From assembly GCA_036850595.1 (NCBI GenBank), contig CM072155.1, forward strand, positions 10,356,256 to 10,420,255: a stretch of 64,000 bases of DNA, given 5' to 3'. Below, one piece after another: positions 45,395 to 58,705 of this stretch. The notes beneath the pieces were generated by a model, which worked only from the letters and a program-made list of their open reading frames with translations, had not been told where the DNA came from and made no database searches. Position 1 is the stretch's first letter. Every line of letters starts with the position of its first letter. The translations under genes and the position numbers were made by a program. Source of the DNA: Rhyacichthys aspro. Its lineage: Eukaryota > Chordata > Actinopteri > Gobiiformes > Rhyacichthyidae.

Positions 45395-45935
45395 CAGTGG
45401 TGTCGAACTCAAGGGGCCGTGATAGTTAATAAGAATCCTTTCAGGGGCCGAAGAAGGGGAAATTTGGAAGCTTTTATTACATTTTGGATGTGAGATTCCA
45501 TCTTCATTTGAGTGTAACATACATATTTTTAACATTAATTGTCTCCTTTTATGGAAACTGGTTTTAGTTTTGGCATTTGAACACGTTTCAGGTAGTTTTG
45601 AATTTTAGATTGATTTGAATGGTTTTTATTTCGATTTGAACAGGTTTTAGTTGGATTTGAACAGGTTTTAGTTGGATTTGAACAGGTTTTAGATGGATTT
45701 GAACAAATTTTAGTTGCATTTGATCAGGTTTTAACTGGATTTGTACAGGTTTTGGATGGATTTGAACATTTATCTTTGTAGGAAAGAAACAAATCCATCC
45801 ATCTAAAAAACATGTTCAAATCCAGTTGAAAACTAGTCAGAAATATCACCTACTAAATGTATTGAAGGGCCACATAAAACATTGTATATGTATAAATGTA
45901 TATCCTTATTTTTTTGAATATTAAAGCCCTTGATG
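45395..45935 (+). repeat. unclassified repeat family 'R2', copy with forward internal array
   Basis: The left flank 'atcagtggtgtcgaactcaa...ggggccg.gatagttaataagaatc' and the right flank 'atatcacctactaaatgtattgaagggcca' match 53581-53925. Inside are about nine GGATTTGAACAGGTTTTAGTT units (45610-45770), then one reverse-complement stretch ('catgttcaaatccagttgaaaac', about 45810-45832). Confidence 0.7.
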
Positions 45936-47690
45936 AACACTATATTGCTACATAACTCTCTCAGGGGCCCCTCACCTCCTGGTCCCCGGTGCATCTGCCC
46001 TGTCTGCACTGCCTGATGCTACGCCTCTGCAAACATCAAAGAGTGTCATTATTGGAAACCAAATTATAATTATGAACCATTCGCAGATTTCCGAGCCACG
46101 TTGAGCCTCTTGACTTAACTTTGACATCACGTTTTTCAGTTTTCATTATCTTCATTTACAGAAAAACATGTCCAAATAGTGCTGTACAGAGACAAGCATG
46201 AACATAAACTCCAGGAAGTACTTGTGTGTAGTATCTGAGGAGGTCTAACATAAACAGACTGACATTATTATCTCATAGCTGCTTCTTCTTACTTTAACAG
46301 ATTTGATTCAGTGTAGACTATTTCCACAGTTCACACTTCAAACAGTCCATCATCTTTCTGCTTTGCCCCTGTCTCGGCCAATCAGACGTGAGTACTCCAG
46401 CTCCATATTACCCAATGACAGGATGTAAACGACAGGCTGCTGCTGCTCACCAATGACCAGCTCTCAGAGTGAGTTTTGACCCGTCGCTGTAATGTCTCCG
46501 CTCTCTGTCTCGGCCGCATCCATCAAACCATCATTGAGCCTCATCATCGCCTCCTTTTAACCTTCTCCCACCTCTCCTCCCTCCGCTGCATTAAAGCCCT
46601 GCCATTTACACTCTTTATAGTCCTAATATCCCTGCTGCACATGCTCACATCTGTGTCTTTGTCACGGGGAGAAGCACTTTGAGGTTTATAGGTCACATAA
46701 TACTCATTCACTCAGGATAAGAGATGTTCCAAAGTGTTGTTGTGCCCTCTCCTCGTCTTTCTCCACTTCTGCCTCTCTTTTCCGTCGTCTCCTCGGCCGG
46801 ACCACTGGGGATTGTGGGGTGTAACGTTACATTTGGGGCGGCTTGATTAAATATTGAGTCATTCTGAGTGTTGACCCTGCTCCTTTGTCCTGCTCATCGG
46901 CCTCTCTACATTCCTCCCGGTCTGTCCTGTTAACCCCAGGGCAACTTTACCTGGAAGGACTAGTATTTCATTTATAAAACATTTAGTCATTCATTTAAAA
47001 ACATAAGTCTGTGTTTGGGGAACTTTAATGATGGCTAATGCAACTGGGTTTCTTATTTTTCTTAGTGATTTTGAATTGTAACTACAATTTTTCTTCACAT
47101 TTATATCAAGTATTTATTTGTTTCCTTTCCTCTGCTCTTACTGTATTTATAAATACATCTAGTTTATGTAATCCAATGTTATCCAGTCTATCTAAAGCAG
47201 TAATGTAATACTTTGCCCATTGTTTTTTAGGCTTTGTTGTGAAATAGTGAAATGAAAGCACAAAGGCAAAAATATATGAAGACAGGTTTTGCTGGTCGTC
47301 AATTAAAATGTATATAATGCCCAGAAGATTAAAGTGTAATGATTCCTATACTTTTAGCTCCATTAGCCTTTGTTATACAACGTGTTATGGAACAGGTTGG
47401 ATGAGTGCAGCACAATTTAAACTTAAAAAAGTTTTCACTGTGCTGGGTCCAGAGAGAGATGTGTGCTAGGTAAAAACAGGGACATCATATAAATGCCACT
47501 TAAGTTGTGTTTCTGTATCAGATGTGAACTGTATGAAGCAGACTTTCAAAACGTGGATGCATTGCCAATAATTAATATAAAGAGTAGAGTAAATCCTGGT
47601 GAGTGGTGATGTGAGGCTGGAGGAAGAGCTGCTGCAGTAAACATTACACTGTGTCCAGTTTATTCCTCAATATTAAATTCATAAAGCTAC
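45936..47690. other. cacng2 intron, no gene recognised
   Basis: Mixed composition, somewhat GC-richer at 46330-46930. No exon, RNA gene or clear repeat seen. Confidence 0.4.
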
Positions 47691-47885
47691 ATTAAAGGGA
47701 CTCACTATTTCATGTCACAAGTTCTGTTTAATGCAATCTTATGTGAAATAAATGCATTTGACATGTTTTCACTAACAACACATTTCCATTTTATGCTTTT
47801 CCCTTCTTCAAATAAGGACTATGTATTGTCCAGTCAACAGACTCCAGTGTTTAGCTCCACCTTTTCGTAAGCGGACCACTCTGAT
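47691..47885 (+). repeat. unclassified repeat, uninterrupted copy of 27300-27660
   Basis: Shares 'gggactca.tatttaatg'-like start, 'agttctg', 'aaataaatgc' and 'gtttagctccaccttttc' then 'aagcggacca' with the SINE-interrupted copy. Confidence 0.55.
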
Positions 47886-48620
47886 GGAACCAAAGCCAAA
47901 AGGGATATGGAAGCAGTACTGGGAGGCTTTGGACCCTTTTGGCAACGGTAACGTAACCGAACTGCCCCGACCCACACTAACCTCGAGAGGAAACACTTTT
48001 TACCCTCATCATCTGTCTCCAAGAGTAATTAAAAGCACACGAAAACCCTCAGAATATCTGCAGACAACAACACTGCATGAGCCACAATAATCGGTCCCAG
48101 TCCAAAATTCTAAATTGTAATTAGGCCTTGATTAATGGACCAGCCCTATTACCTGTGAAGAGACCGGGCTGCTCTTTTTCATCCATCAGCCTCATTCTCA
48201 AAGACACAGCCGCGACACAGACTCAGCCAAACTCATTGATTGTTGACAGAGGGGCCGTTAAATCTTGTGTGGTGTCAAGGTGACTCCAAAGTTCAAGAAA
48301 CCTCAAAGAGGCTCAGTTGCAGCCGAAGGAGGGGGGCGGTAAAACTACTCGAGTGTTTTGCACTGTTCTACTTCATAAAACTATTTCTGCTCAGTTAATC
48401 GGATCGCAATGTCAGCTCGGACAAACTGCCAAACGCTGCATTTTTAATCAAATAAAATGCACCATGTAATTATGAACATGGAAATAAGGTCTTTTCATGT
48501 GTCTTTAAATACAGAGGGATCCATCTGTAGGTTACAACAGAAATCATACATCTCATACATATTGGATAGATCTCTTTCATGTAACTAGTGTTGGATGTTT
48601 ATTCACTAAACTGCATATTG
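47886..48620. other. cacng2 intron, no gene recognised
   Basis: Open frames at 47808-48090 overlap on both strands and include the repeat; not credible genes. Confidence 0.4.
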
Positions 48621-48624
48621 TAAC

Positions 48625-49125
48625 AGGAAACATCAGTGAAAAAACAAGGTCTGAAGATGTCATCTACAGGCTTTATTATCAATGATTTTAATAGATGAGA
48701 ATTTTCAGTCCTGAACAGAAGCTTTGTCCAATCACAGGTCACTTCACCAAAGAGGAGTGCTCCCATTGGTCGACACTGATGTCAATAAGGAAGTAATGGC
48801 TGCCGATACAACAGAGAAAGTGTATATTGTAGCTGAATACATTGCGTAATAGAGAAACAGGGCAAAAATTAAAAAAAAAATTAAATAAAAAGAGAAAATG
48901 GAGGCTAAGTGAAATTCCATCATGTATGTTTAAGGAGGCAGAGATAATAGTTGTTCTGATGCTGAAGTCCCAACTAAATGTTTACTGTAAACTCTAAATT
49001 TCAGTTTGGTGTTATGTAGTCGTATTTTGTAGAGAAAAAATTTCTCCGGTTTTACTTTTTTAATAAAATAAAAGCAGGAGAAGTCCCTATAGGCTGTTGT
49101 TGGAGGAGAGTGGAGGCTGAGACAG
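48625..49125 (-). repeat. interspersed repeat family 'R1', copy B
   Basis: Reverse complement of the same ordered phrases as copies A and C, for example 'gatgagaattttcagtcctgaac', 'ccaatcacag', 'gcctccattggtcgacactgatgtcaa'-type wording and 'aaggaagtaatggc'. Confidence 0.7.
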
Positions 49126-49670
49126 GGATGGCATAAAGGCGACTGAGGACAAGGATTCAACATAAGGATTCATTTTTGACATTGAACACTGTCATGTACA
49201 CTAACACGTACATAAATACAAATACTTGCCCTCAACTATAACCTCACATAACCTCTTAAGAGAATAAATGTGTGAAGAATGGTCACATGACACAGACTGA
49301 GCACAAAAGAAAATGCTAAAAGTCAAATCTGACAACACTCTTAATTAGTGTCAGCAACTGTTCCCTCAATTACCGCGTAAACAGACACGAGACCAGATGT
49401 TATGCCAAACCTTTTCGTCTAAACAGTGCCACGTGCCTAATTTTAGACAGAACTTCAAACTACTGTTAGCTGTCAGTGTGTCGCATTATGTTCAAGCTGT
49501 AACCATGAAGCTTCAAAGAAATGGGTGAAGTCTTCTGAAGATCTGACTTTTATGACCTGATCGGATTATCTCAAGGTGAAGTTGACCTTTGACCATTTAA
49601 ATTTAATGTCTACATTTATTATTAGCATCCATTATGCATTTATGTAAATGTTAAGATTCATAATTAATGC

Positions 49671-49701
<31 letters not shown>

Positions 49702-52700
49702 GAGAAACTATAGTGACCTTTGGCCTTCTTGAATCCAAATCAGTTTAACATTTTGTTCAAGAATATGCCCAATCCCATTTCTTCCCCTTTCCCCTACCCC
49801 TTGTTTTTGTGTGTTCAGCTGAGGCAAAGGGGTAGCCCAGTTCTCTTTTAGATCAAGAGTAAGGGCTATAGACCCGTTCAAATTTAGATTTTCAGGGACA
49901 ACACTCCAAAAATGATGAAAAAAAAAGAAAAAAGAAGTAATTTCTGCTTAAATTAGATTTCAAAGTATTATGTTAAATCTGTTTTTATGTTGATATCCAT
50001 TGACATGTTGTAAGGAAACAGTACTTTTTGTTTTTGTGGTTGTTTCAGCAGCATTCACATGTCTTATGTCTGTGACCTGTGACGCCGGAGGAAACACAAA
50101 ATCTGATAAGTTTCGATATGGTTTGCCAGTATAGCCTTAAACCTGTCCTGTACCTTTCAGTAAATCTCATAAAGATATAAGTAGTGATCCAGGACGTTAA
50201 CATTGAGGTCTATGATAAACCTGGTGCATCAACAGAAGACCCTTCAGCAGCAGAACGATGATGTATTGCAGTTTTGGAAGAGGACAGTTGAGTTTGGCCG
50301 TTCTTCTGAAGAAAACACTGGAGTCCCTGTAGATTTGATAAACCAGGCTGGACTGTGCGGCGCTGACTGTGCCACTGTTCGTTCAGCGATTGTCTCCGAG
50401 CGGTTTGTTGCCTGCAGTGAGGCCTAACGACAGCGATAACTATGCCCCGAGGCGGCTTCTATCTGAGAGGCCACCTTTTTTCAAACGAATCCTTCCTCAG
50501 CACCTCCCGCTGCGTTCACATCTTCACTTTCCATCTTTTAAGGACCGGCTGAGTCCGTCAGAGCCTGGGATCCTGCCTGGAGGGATGTTTAAACACAGCA
50601 GCACCCCGGGGGGCGCCGCAGACTGACAGGCTGACAGATAGACAGGGACTAGTCTCCGCTTCACGGGTTAGTGTGTAAAAGGGACACGGCGGCCATGTTC
50701 AACGCTGCATACGCTGTGACAAACGCATCGATCTGTTCATATAATGAGCTGAACTTGACCTTTTATCTAACATTAGCTATTGGCGAATCATGTCGGTCAT
50801 CTGTGACTCAGTGAAAGTCTCTCCGCTCGGTCGCATTCACTAAAATACTGTCAGTGTGAATCTGCACTGACAATTCTGCTCGGTGTCTGTGAAGGGAACA
50901 GATTTCAGAAGATCACAGATGGCAGCTTTTTAAAAATATCAGCAGTGTTTTTATGTCACATCTGGCAAATTTGAAACACACTTTTGAAATGTCACACAGA
51001 GAAAAATGAATGAATGATGTGATTTGATTTGATTTCCCTGAGCAGTGACATCAGAGAATGGAGAGCTAGGACAGACTGTAGGTGAAGCTAATAATTTTAA
51101 CACAAATTGGGTAACACTCTTTTTCATCTAACTATTGTTGGGTATCTTTAATTCAACATAAGTGCTTAATGCTGTTTTTTTTTTTTTTTTTTTAACAAAG
51201 CAAGGATCAGAGGACAGTGACTTTTTCTCTAAGTAAAAGCAGAAACAGCTCATAATGAAAGCTAAAAGTTTACCATCTTAATGTTAAAGTAATCCCGATC
51301 TTTTTAAACACAACTTTACCTATAAGGCTAAATGCAAAGAAAGTTGTTTGCACACATTCTGTTGTCACCAGTGAAAATGATGACCTAACCTGGCTGCAGG
51401 CTGCACACATTGAGCAGATTAGAACAACAATCTCAAAATTCTGTGTCTTTATGCTACAAAACCTCATGTTTTGATGGTATAATTATTTATAATTTTTACT
51501 AATAGATACAAATATAACATATGACATATAAAAAGTGAGGTTTCAGAGTTAACCCGCACTGTTCCAGAAAATGTAACATTGCTATTGCTTTGAGGAAAGC
51601 TCCACAAAACTTTTCTTTTTTAACAAGGCCTCAACAGTTTACCGTATCCGTCTGTGGGCCTTGTGTAAATGGCCCTTAAGAGACGTCCTACCTCAATGAC
51701 ATGTTTTTCAGCTAAAGCACCACTTCTAGGAATATGTATTAAAACAATCATATTTGTAAGCATTAATATAAGCATGTCAGTAAGTCAGTGGGGTCTGCAT
51801 ATAATATTTTAAATTTAAGAAGTATTTTACACAAGAGAGAGTCATCAGAGAGAAAATATTAGATAAAGCTGTACTACAGACAAGGCTTTATGTTGATTTT
51901 TGATGATAAAGGTAGTAATACTGATGTAGGTAGAAGTAAACAGTCAGAAAAGCTCTGTTTTAACCAATCAGAAACCAGTGTGGTTGTTAATAAAGCTGGA
52001 AAGTCAGAACTAATCTTGTGTCCAATTGGAGGGAGGACAGATTAAAATGCAAGGTCTGAAGGGGGCCTAACTCAACAATATAGTCACTTTATGATGAATA
52101 TTGTGACTTTAGACCCATTGCCACTTGAGATAATCATTAGCATTTGACATTGACTCTAGTAACATGTAAAACACACATCTTAAAAGCTGTTTGATAAATG
52201 ATTGGCCCGTTATCTGGTGCGGCATATTTTTTGATGAACACGTGTGACAGGTTAATGGCTCAACTTCACGGCGGTCACATTAAATGCAGCACCTGCTCTC
52301 TAATACCTCTACATCTGTCCTAACTTTGCGGCGCATTAAGGAAGGAGGGTAAATGGTGATTACGTCGGTCAGGGTGACTTTATTGTGACAGGGGGGCTGC
52401 TGGGACGGCTACAGTCCTCTTTGACTTTACCATGTGGCCAATCGCTGTCAATCAACGGGTCGTCCCTAATGAAAGCTTTGACCTCGGCGCTAATGGCTAA
52501 TGACAGCGCTGACCTCAGCCGCGGCTTGTGTTTCTGAAGCGCTCCCTTTAGCCGACATGAAAGGATGCTCCGTCTGTGATTAGCAGCGAGGTCGGCGTTT
52601 TGATTTGGGTCGAGGTCACGATCACAGAGCGGAGCCTCGTTTATTTCTTCCCCCTGACACTCATATTTATGGGACACCGAGTTAAGGGCTGGCTCTGTTC

Positions 52701-53580
52701 GCACTCACTGTTCCCGTTCTCAGTCGCCCCACTTCAGCAGCTCTGCACTCGTTTCACTGTCGCCAGTCGCCTCGTGGAGAACGCACTGAACACTTTTATA
52801 CACAGTGACAGATATACAAACGACAATTAGTGCTTTGTCACACTGTAAGTAATAATGGCTGCCACTGAACGGAGACACGGTGAATTAAAGTCACCAATTA
52901 AAGCCCTCATCTACTTTTTTAGTGATTATTAATTTGGATTTTAGGTTTTATCTTTTCTTTTTTTCTGTGAGCTGTAGTTGGCTGAGGAAAACTGAATGTC
53001 TCTCCAATGTAAACGAGGGAAAGGAAAGGGACAAATACAAGAATCAACGTTCACCTGTGCATTGTTTATGAGGGATCTAGTGTATTATCTCACCATTTTC
53101 ACCATAAAGACAATGCAGCCACAAATAAAATGGGTTCTGTTATGTTCATATGTGTATATACATCTGTGTGGCTATTGGTTTCTTACTGTGACTTGAAATA
53201 TAATCATAAATTAGCGCTTCCTGTTGACTGTCAATATTTGCTTGCACTACCTTTATATTTTAACATTACAATAATATGCCCGTCTTTGTGCTGCATATGG
53301 TAAATATTAGATCTGAGTAGTAACTTACAATTTCTAATGTGCATTTTTGAGCGTAAAAATACACTTTTAAACAGGTAAGATTTCAAAATATGCAAATTAT
53401 TGAGAGTAAGTTCAATTTTGTTGAAAAGCGGACATTTGGACATTGCTGTTCTCAAAGGAATGCCCTTTTTCTTTGAGATGGAGGTGGTCTGCAGACTCAG
53501 GTCCACCAGGAGAGGCCCTTGTGCTGTGGTACATCCTCCAGTGAAGGACCTGTTTGGTTCTCACTGCACTGGACAGCATA
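49126..53580. other. cacng2 intron, candidate conserved non-coding blocks, no gene
   Basis: T-rich tracts at 49677-49702 and 51175-51193. Higher-complexity, GC-richer blocks at 50340-50720 and 52190-52760 stand out against the AT-rich background and may be regulatory. No splice-supported exon seen. Confidence 0.4.
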
Positions 53581-53945
53581 GACCAGTCGTGTCAAACTTA
53601 AAGTGGTTAGGGGCCGCAATAGTAAATAAGAATCATTTGCAGGGCTGAAGACTGTGACAAATACAACAAAAACTTGTTTAAATCCAACTGAAACTTATTC
53701 AAACTTATTCAACTAAAACCAGGTTAAATCTAACTAAAACGTGTTCAAATCCAACTAAAATGTGTTCAAATCCAACTAAAATGTGTTCAAATCCAACTAA
53801 AACGTGTTCAAATCCAATTAAAATGTGTTCAAATCCAACTAAAACCTATTGTTCTCTTTTGCAATAGTAAAATAGTCCCAAAAATATTACCTGCCAAAAG
53901 TATTGAAGCGCCACTTTGTTACACTTACAGACTACTTCTGTATTT
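53581..53945 (+). repeat. unclassified repeat family 'R2', copy with reverse internal array
   Basis: Flanks run in the same direction as in 45395-45935, but the internal array (53680-53860) is made of AAATCCAACTAAAATGTGTTC units, the reverse complement of the other copy's units. Confidence 0.7.
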
Positions 53946-54825
53946 GTGCATTAGTTCACTCTGTATCTTGATTGTAATTTATCTACATACCACTATACTT
54001 CATTCAAGCCGTCTGACCCTTTTATTCAAACTAAGCGCCTTTACATACAACTCTGGGCCAAACCTTTGAGATTTTTTGTGAAAGAAACCCTCCGCTGTCC
54101 TGTGTTTGTTCTGGTCGGTGTCTGTTTACCGTGTGATGATTGGCACTTTCCTATTTACCACTGCTGCTACTGCTATCGCTGGCGTTTTCCTGTCGGCGCT
54201 GAAATGAGAACTGGCACGCATGTTTCCCTTCCCCAGATGGAGGAAATCTCATCTACTTTGGGCGAGAAAACTGGATATTGTGAGGTGACTGAGGAGAGAC
54301 TGGAAAGAGGCCAGAGAGGGTTTTCTCTGAGTCTGAAGCTGTGGCGTAAATCACAAGAGCCATCACGATAAGATATTATATTGACTCAATGGACAGTGAT
54401 TCAGCGTTTGCCAATATCCCAAAGTGTACCGCAATTTCTCTTCAATTTAAAGGTTTGAGTGTAGTTTTTGGTTAAATCTGGTGGCAAAATCATCAGTTCA
54501 ATTCCTCACAACCCCTTTTTCTTCATCTATAAAAAAAGCTTTCCTGCAAGATTGTGCGATGTAAAGTATTATTTTTAGCCTATTATACACGAGTTAAAAA
54601 AGTTTTGACTGATTTATAGAGCAATTATCATTTATCATACAATGTGCAACAGGAGAGATGTCGGCCATGTTTTTAATCATGAGCAGGTAAAAGAGAGAAA
54701 AGCATCATGATGGCTATGATATTTTTGACCAAGAGAACTACAATGTAACAGGAGCTGGTACAGGGACGACAAATGCAGTTAAAAAACGTCAAATGGCACG
54801 AATAGGAAGGCATTTACTCTACATG
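53946..54825. other. cacng2 intron, no gene recognised
   Basis: Open frame 54066-54371 (Cys-rich start) has no family or splice support. Confidence 0.4.
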
Positions 54826-54870
54826 AGGTTGTGGAGCTTTAACACAATTGAAGTTAAAGCTCCACAACCT
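54826..54870. repeat. perfect 18-bp inverted repeat with 9-nt loop
   Basis: AGGTTGTGGAGCTTTAAC and its exact reverse complement are separated by ACAATTGAA. It lies just before repeat R1 copy C. Confidence 0.9.
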
Positions 54871-54884
54871 GATTTACTATTTGT

Positions 54885-55380
54885 CATCCCTCTCTCAGAC
54901 TCCACTCTCCCTCAAAAGCAGCAGAGGGACCTTTCCTGCTTTTATTTTATTAAAAAAATAAAACCGGACCAATTTTTCTGCCGCAAAACACTAATACATT
55001 TCACCAAACATAAGTTCAGAGATCACTGTAAACATTTAGCTCCGACTTCAGCGTCAGAACGGCAATTATTTCCTCCTCGTTAAACATTGTGCAACTGAAT
55101 TGTCAATATTTATCCCTGTTTGACTTTGCCTCGGTTTTCTGGGTTTATGTTTCTCTTTTTTGTGCTGCTTCTCTGTTAAAAGACACATTAAGTGCTGAAT
55201 TGACACTTTCTCTGTTTTATCGACAGCCATTACTTCCTTCATCATCAGAGTTGACCAATGGGAGCACTCCCATTTTTTCCTGAAGCAAGCTGTGATTGGA
55301 CAAATCTCCCATTCACAACTCTATTAAAATCCTTGATAGTAAAGCCTAGATGATGTCTTAAGGTCTTGTTTTTCACAGCA
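54885..55380 (+). repeat. interspersed repeat family 'R1', copy C (most complete)
   Basis: Longest copy: from 'actccactctccctcaaaagcagcagagggac' through 'tgcttttattttattaaaa', 'cctcgttaaacatt', 'gccattacttcctt', 'ccaatgggagc.ctccca' to 'gatgtcttaaggtcttgttttt'. No coding frame. Confidence 0.7.
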
Positions 55381-58300
55381 TTTACAAGCAAAAGAAGAAA
55401 AACACATTTCATAAAGTTGATTCTCCCACACATTTAGTACAAAAGTCATCTCAAGCTGCTTTAACAGAAAACCCTGCTTTTATTTAAAACACTACAAACA
55501 CATGAATACAATAATCACCCTGAGTTACATCTTAAAATCTGACGTCTTTGGAACCAGAAACCAATGTTTACTGAAAAAATAAGGATGAACAGACACTAAT
55601 TCGGATATATGCATGTTTTCATTTCGGACTGATGCTCAATGATCTGATAAATAAACCACAATAGAGAGCTGGGCATCGCCATATTCTCATATCTGGACAT
55701 TAAAAACATGCAAACAAGCAGTGTCTTGCAATAAAAGATTGTTATTCAGACTGATTGTTGTGAAATTACTAAAAAAAGTGCTTCTCGTCTGACCGTTCAG
55801 CTCTATGGTCAGTGTATGAAGGAGTTTTGATGTAGGGGGCCGCATGGAGCCCCTCCCACCGAGCGTCCTGCCAGTGTGCGTGCCAGCCGGCTCAGAGACA
55901 CAGGGGACAATGGATACTCAGTGTACTGTATTGATCGACAGGCAGCGGCTCGGGCTGGTGTCCGAGCGCTGGCTCACTTCAACACCGGCTGCTGACAAAC
56001 AACTTAATGAGACTCAGCGCTGGTCCATCGTAGCGTCCTGCACCCAAACACTGCAGGATCAGTGTGGGACCGACGAGGACATGGTAAAATTATGAAGTGG
56101 GAGATATGAGTTGAGTCAAAAGATGCAGTTGAGCAGGTTCAGGCTGGCAGCTGCTTTAATTTCCCAAGAGCAAAACCAAACAGACAGAAACGAGAAAACT
56201 GTACGCACTAAACTCTTGAGTTTTCCTTTTAAAAGACAATGTGACACAAAGGGCAAGAGCAGTAAATACTCAATACATAAATCCTCCCATTTCTTTTTAA
56301 ATGGCATTTGTGATGAAAAGGTCAACCAAAAGTCTATTTACAGTGACCCTGACTGTATTAAAACAAAACATTAAGCCTCCACTACACATTAAAGTACATT
56401 ATGTTAGATATCTTTACAATTTAGCCACATTTTATTCATTTATTCAATTTTAACATCGGAACGGTTTTGATGGGACACCTTTGTGTTTAGTGCCTTACAT
56501 AAGCTTTTTCTCAACAAAGATGGCGACGTCATCAGATGAAGTCATGTGACCAGTAATGCACACGGTAGACTCTGCTGCACTTTTAAAAGATGTGACAAAT
56601 GTGATTACTTAAAATAAAGTCATTTTCATGTTAAAATATAGAAACACAGTCAATAAACTTACACAATATTTTCTTTAAAAAGGAAAGTACATGCATTGCC
56701 TTTGCAGTTTAACCTGCCTTTCGACTTCAGTTGTGATGTTTGTGTTGGTTCCACCGGAGTGATGTCTAGTGACTTTTTGGTTGTAATAGCTGTTTTTAAC
56801 AACACATTATTGTAGCATCACTAATAATCTTGTAATGTCACACTTCTTACAGGGCAATAATCAAGGTAAATAGATCAGATTTTAAGTTTAGTTTTTGAAA
56901 TGAGAAACCTTCTTGTAAGATTATGTGCTTTATGAATTATTTGAGCTGCCCTTAGAGTTTTCATTCGTCAGTACGGAGCTATAACGTGGAAAGATGTTTA
57001 CCCGATCGAGATAAGGCTTGGAGTAGAGTTATCTGTGCGGTGTAGGCCTTGACGTAGAGAGAAGAAGCTGACCTGACCACATTGCATAAATCAAGGTAAG
57101 CACAATAAGTTAAGACCTACACTTCTTCATCTATGTACGTGTCCATTTTGACAGCCCAAGAACTGAAACTAGTTATGATCTAAAGAAATAACCATGATCT
57201 AAGGAAAGGTTTTCATTTTATCTTTGAGTGTCTCACTGTTCTGCTTTGTATTTTAATGTCCTTCTTTTCCAGCGGTACTAAGTTTTCCACTTTGAAGCTA
57301 TATTTTCCACAAAGACTGTTTTGTCCACTTTTGTCCCGTATATGTTCTGCCTATACAACTTTACAAACACTTCCTCTTCATATAAAACTGCACCTTCCCT
57401 CTTGCCTCTTCCCTAACTTTGACTCTCTCTCTCATTGACAGCACTGAGGGGAAATTAGCATTGGCTCTTAATCAGCCTCCCCCAGCCCCCGAATGTGCTG
57501 ATGTGGAGGACGGGGGTCATGCTAATCAGGTTCTTCAGCTCGCGGGCACATTGATTTAATACTACAAACGCTTATTAATCCCCTCTGCACCTCTCTCCTC
57601 CTCCTCCTCTTCCTCCTCTTTCCTCGATACAGAGCCCTTGCCCTGTCGTCCTCGTCCCGAGCCTCGTTAGCGACTCCCTCTCATCAACTGTGGCATCAAA
57701 CGTCCGGCGGAAAGCACTGAAACGAAGCGGGATTGGCACCTGACTGCATCGAGATAAACTATGTGCATAAACAAAGGAAAATTAGCTTTGGTGGCGGATT
57801 TGGGAAATTTGCACAAACGCTGACGAGGCCGGTTTAAAAAGGCTCGCGCTCTGAATTCAATCTGACTCGAATTGATTACATATAAATGCGGGTCTTTTTC
57901 AATGGCATTTATGAACCACACGAGAGTAAAGGGCTGAGATGTTCACACCAGACGTTTGCGGCTCCTGTGGGGATTCGTTAATGAGTTATTGTATCATCTT
58001 ATATCATTTAAACCAACTGCTTTTCATTAAAATACATTAATGTCACTTCCTAAATGTATTCAATGGGAAAGAGAACCACACTAACAGGAATTAATGGAGC
58101 CATTTGCTCTAACTGAATGTAATGTAATCTTTGTTTGAGTAATAAAATCATTAGCAATTTAGCTTAGTTATGTTTTTACGAGAATGGAGTCGAAGGCTTT
58201 AAGCATTTCCTCGTCTCTTGAGGTCAATTAAGTTTGTCTAAGTAGCCATCTGCTCACAGTTTTAAAATGAATCAATACAAATCTATACACTTTAGCACTG

Positions 58301-58591
58301 GAGATGTGAAATTCATAATATATACATAAAAATATGACCACAAGCCTAATAATTGATAAATGACAGAACAGAAATGAATAATGCACTATTGAATTTATTG
58401 TATTTGCTGCTTAAACTCCAGCAAGGAGAGACCTCATATGATTTTGACAGCTGAGCAGTGATTGGCTGAGAAACAAAGGTGGAAGGTTATGATTGGCTGA
58501 GAGAGACTGACAGCTGAGAGGATGAAGAGTGTCAGGACTCATCATTTTAACAGTGAGAGTAATGCCAGAAAATGTTCAAGGTATATTATGT
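55381..58591. other. cacng2 intron with candidate conserved non-coding elements
   Basis: The block 57440-57560 is GC-balanced and dense in homeodomain-like cores (TTAATCAG, GCTAATCAGG, ATTAAT), with a CT-rich tract after it at 57590-57630. 55840-56095 is also higher-complexity. No splice-supported exon. Confidence 0.4.
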
Positions 58592-58705
58592 GGGGCGCCT
58601 CAGTGGCTCCCTTAGTACAGCTCATACCACATACTTTTCATTCTCTCATCCTGTTTCCTGTCTGCACTGTATCTATTAAAATTAAGGCAAAAGGCCTAAA
58701 AAAGG
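58592..58705 (+). mobile_element. tRNA-derived SINE, shortened
   Basis: Starts GGGGCGCCTCAGTGGCTCCC, continues 'acagctcataccacatac', then 'ctgtttcctgtctgcactgtatctatt' and 'aaggcaaaaggcc' at the end. The B-box region is missing, so it is internally deleted. Confidence 0.7.

Noticed and set aside
53680..53860. Regular ~21-bp repeats considered as a CRISPR array
   Set aside because: Units are contiguous without spacers and the DNA is vertebrate; it is a minisatellite.
54066..54371. 101-codon frame with several Cys
   Set aside because: No signal peptide logic or family match; isolated in a large intron.
54826..54870. Hairpin considered as a microRNA precursor
   Set aside because: Stem of only 18 bp with a 9-nt loop and no extension of pairing outside it.
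55844..56095. 83-codon open frame, donor-like GTAAAA near its end
   Set aside because: No recognised domain, no upstream acceptor in frame; better viewed as non-coding.
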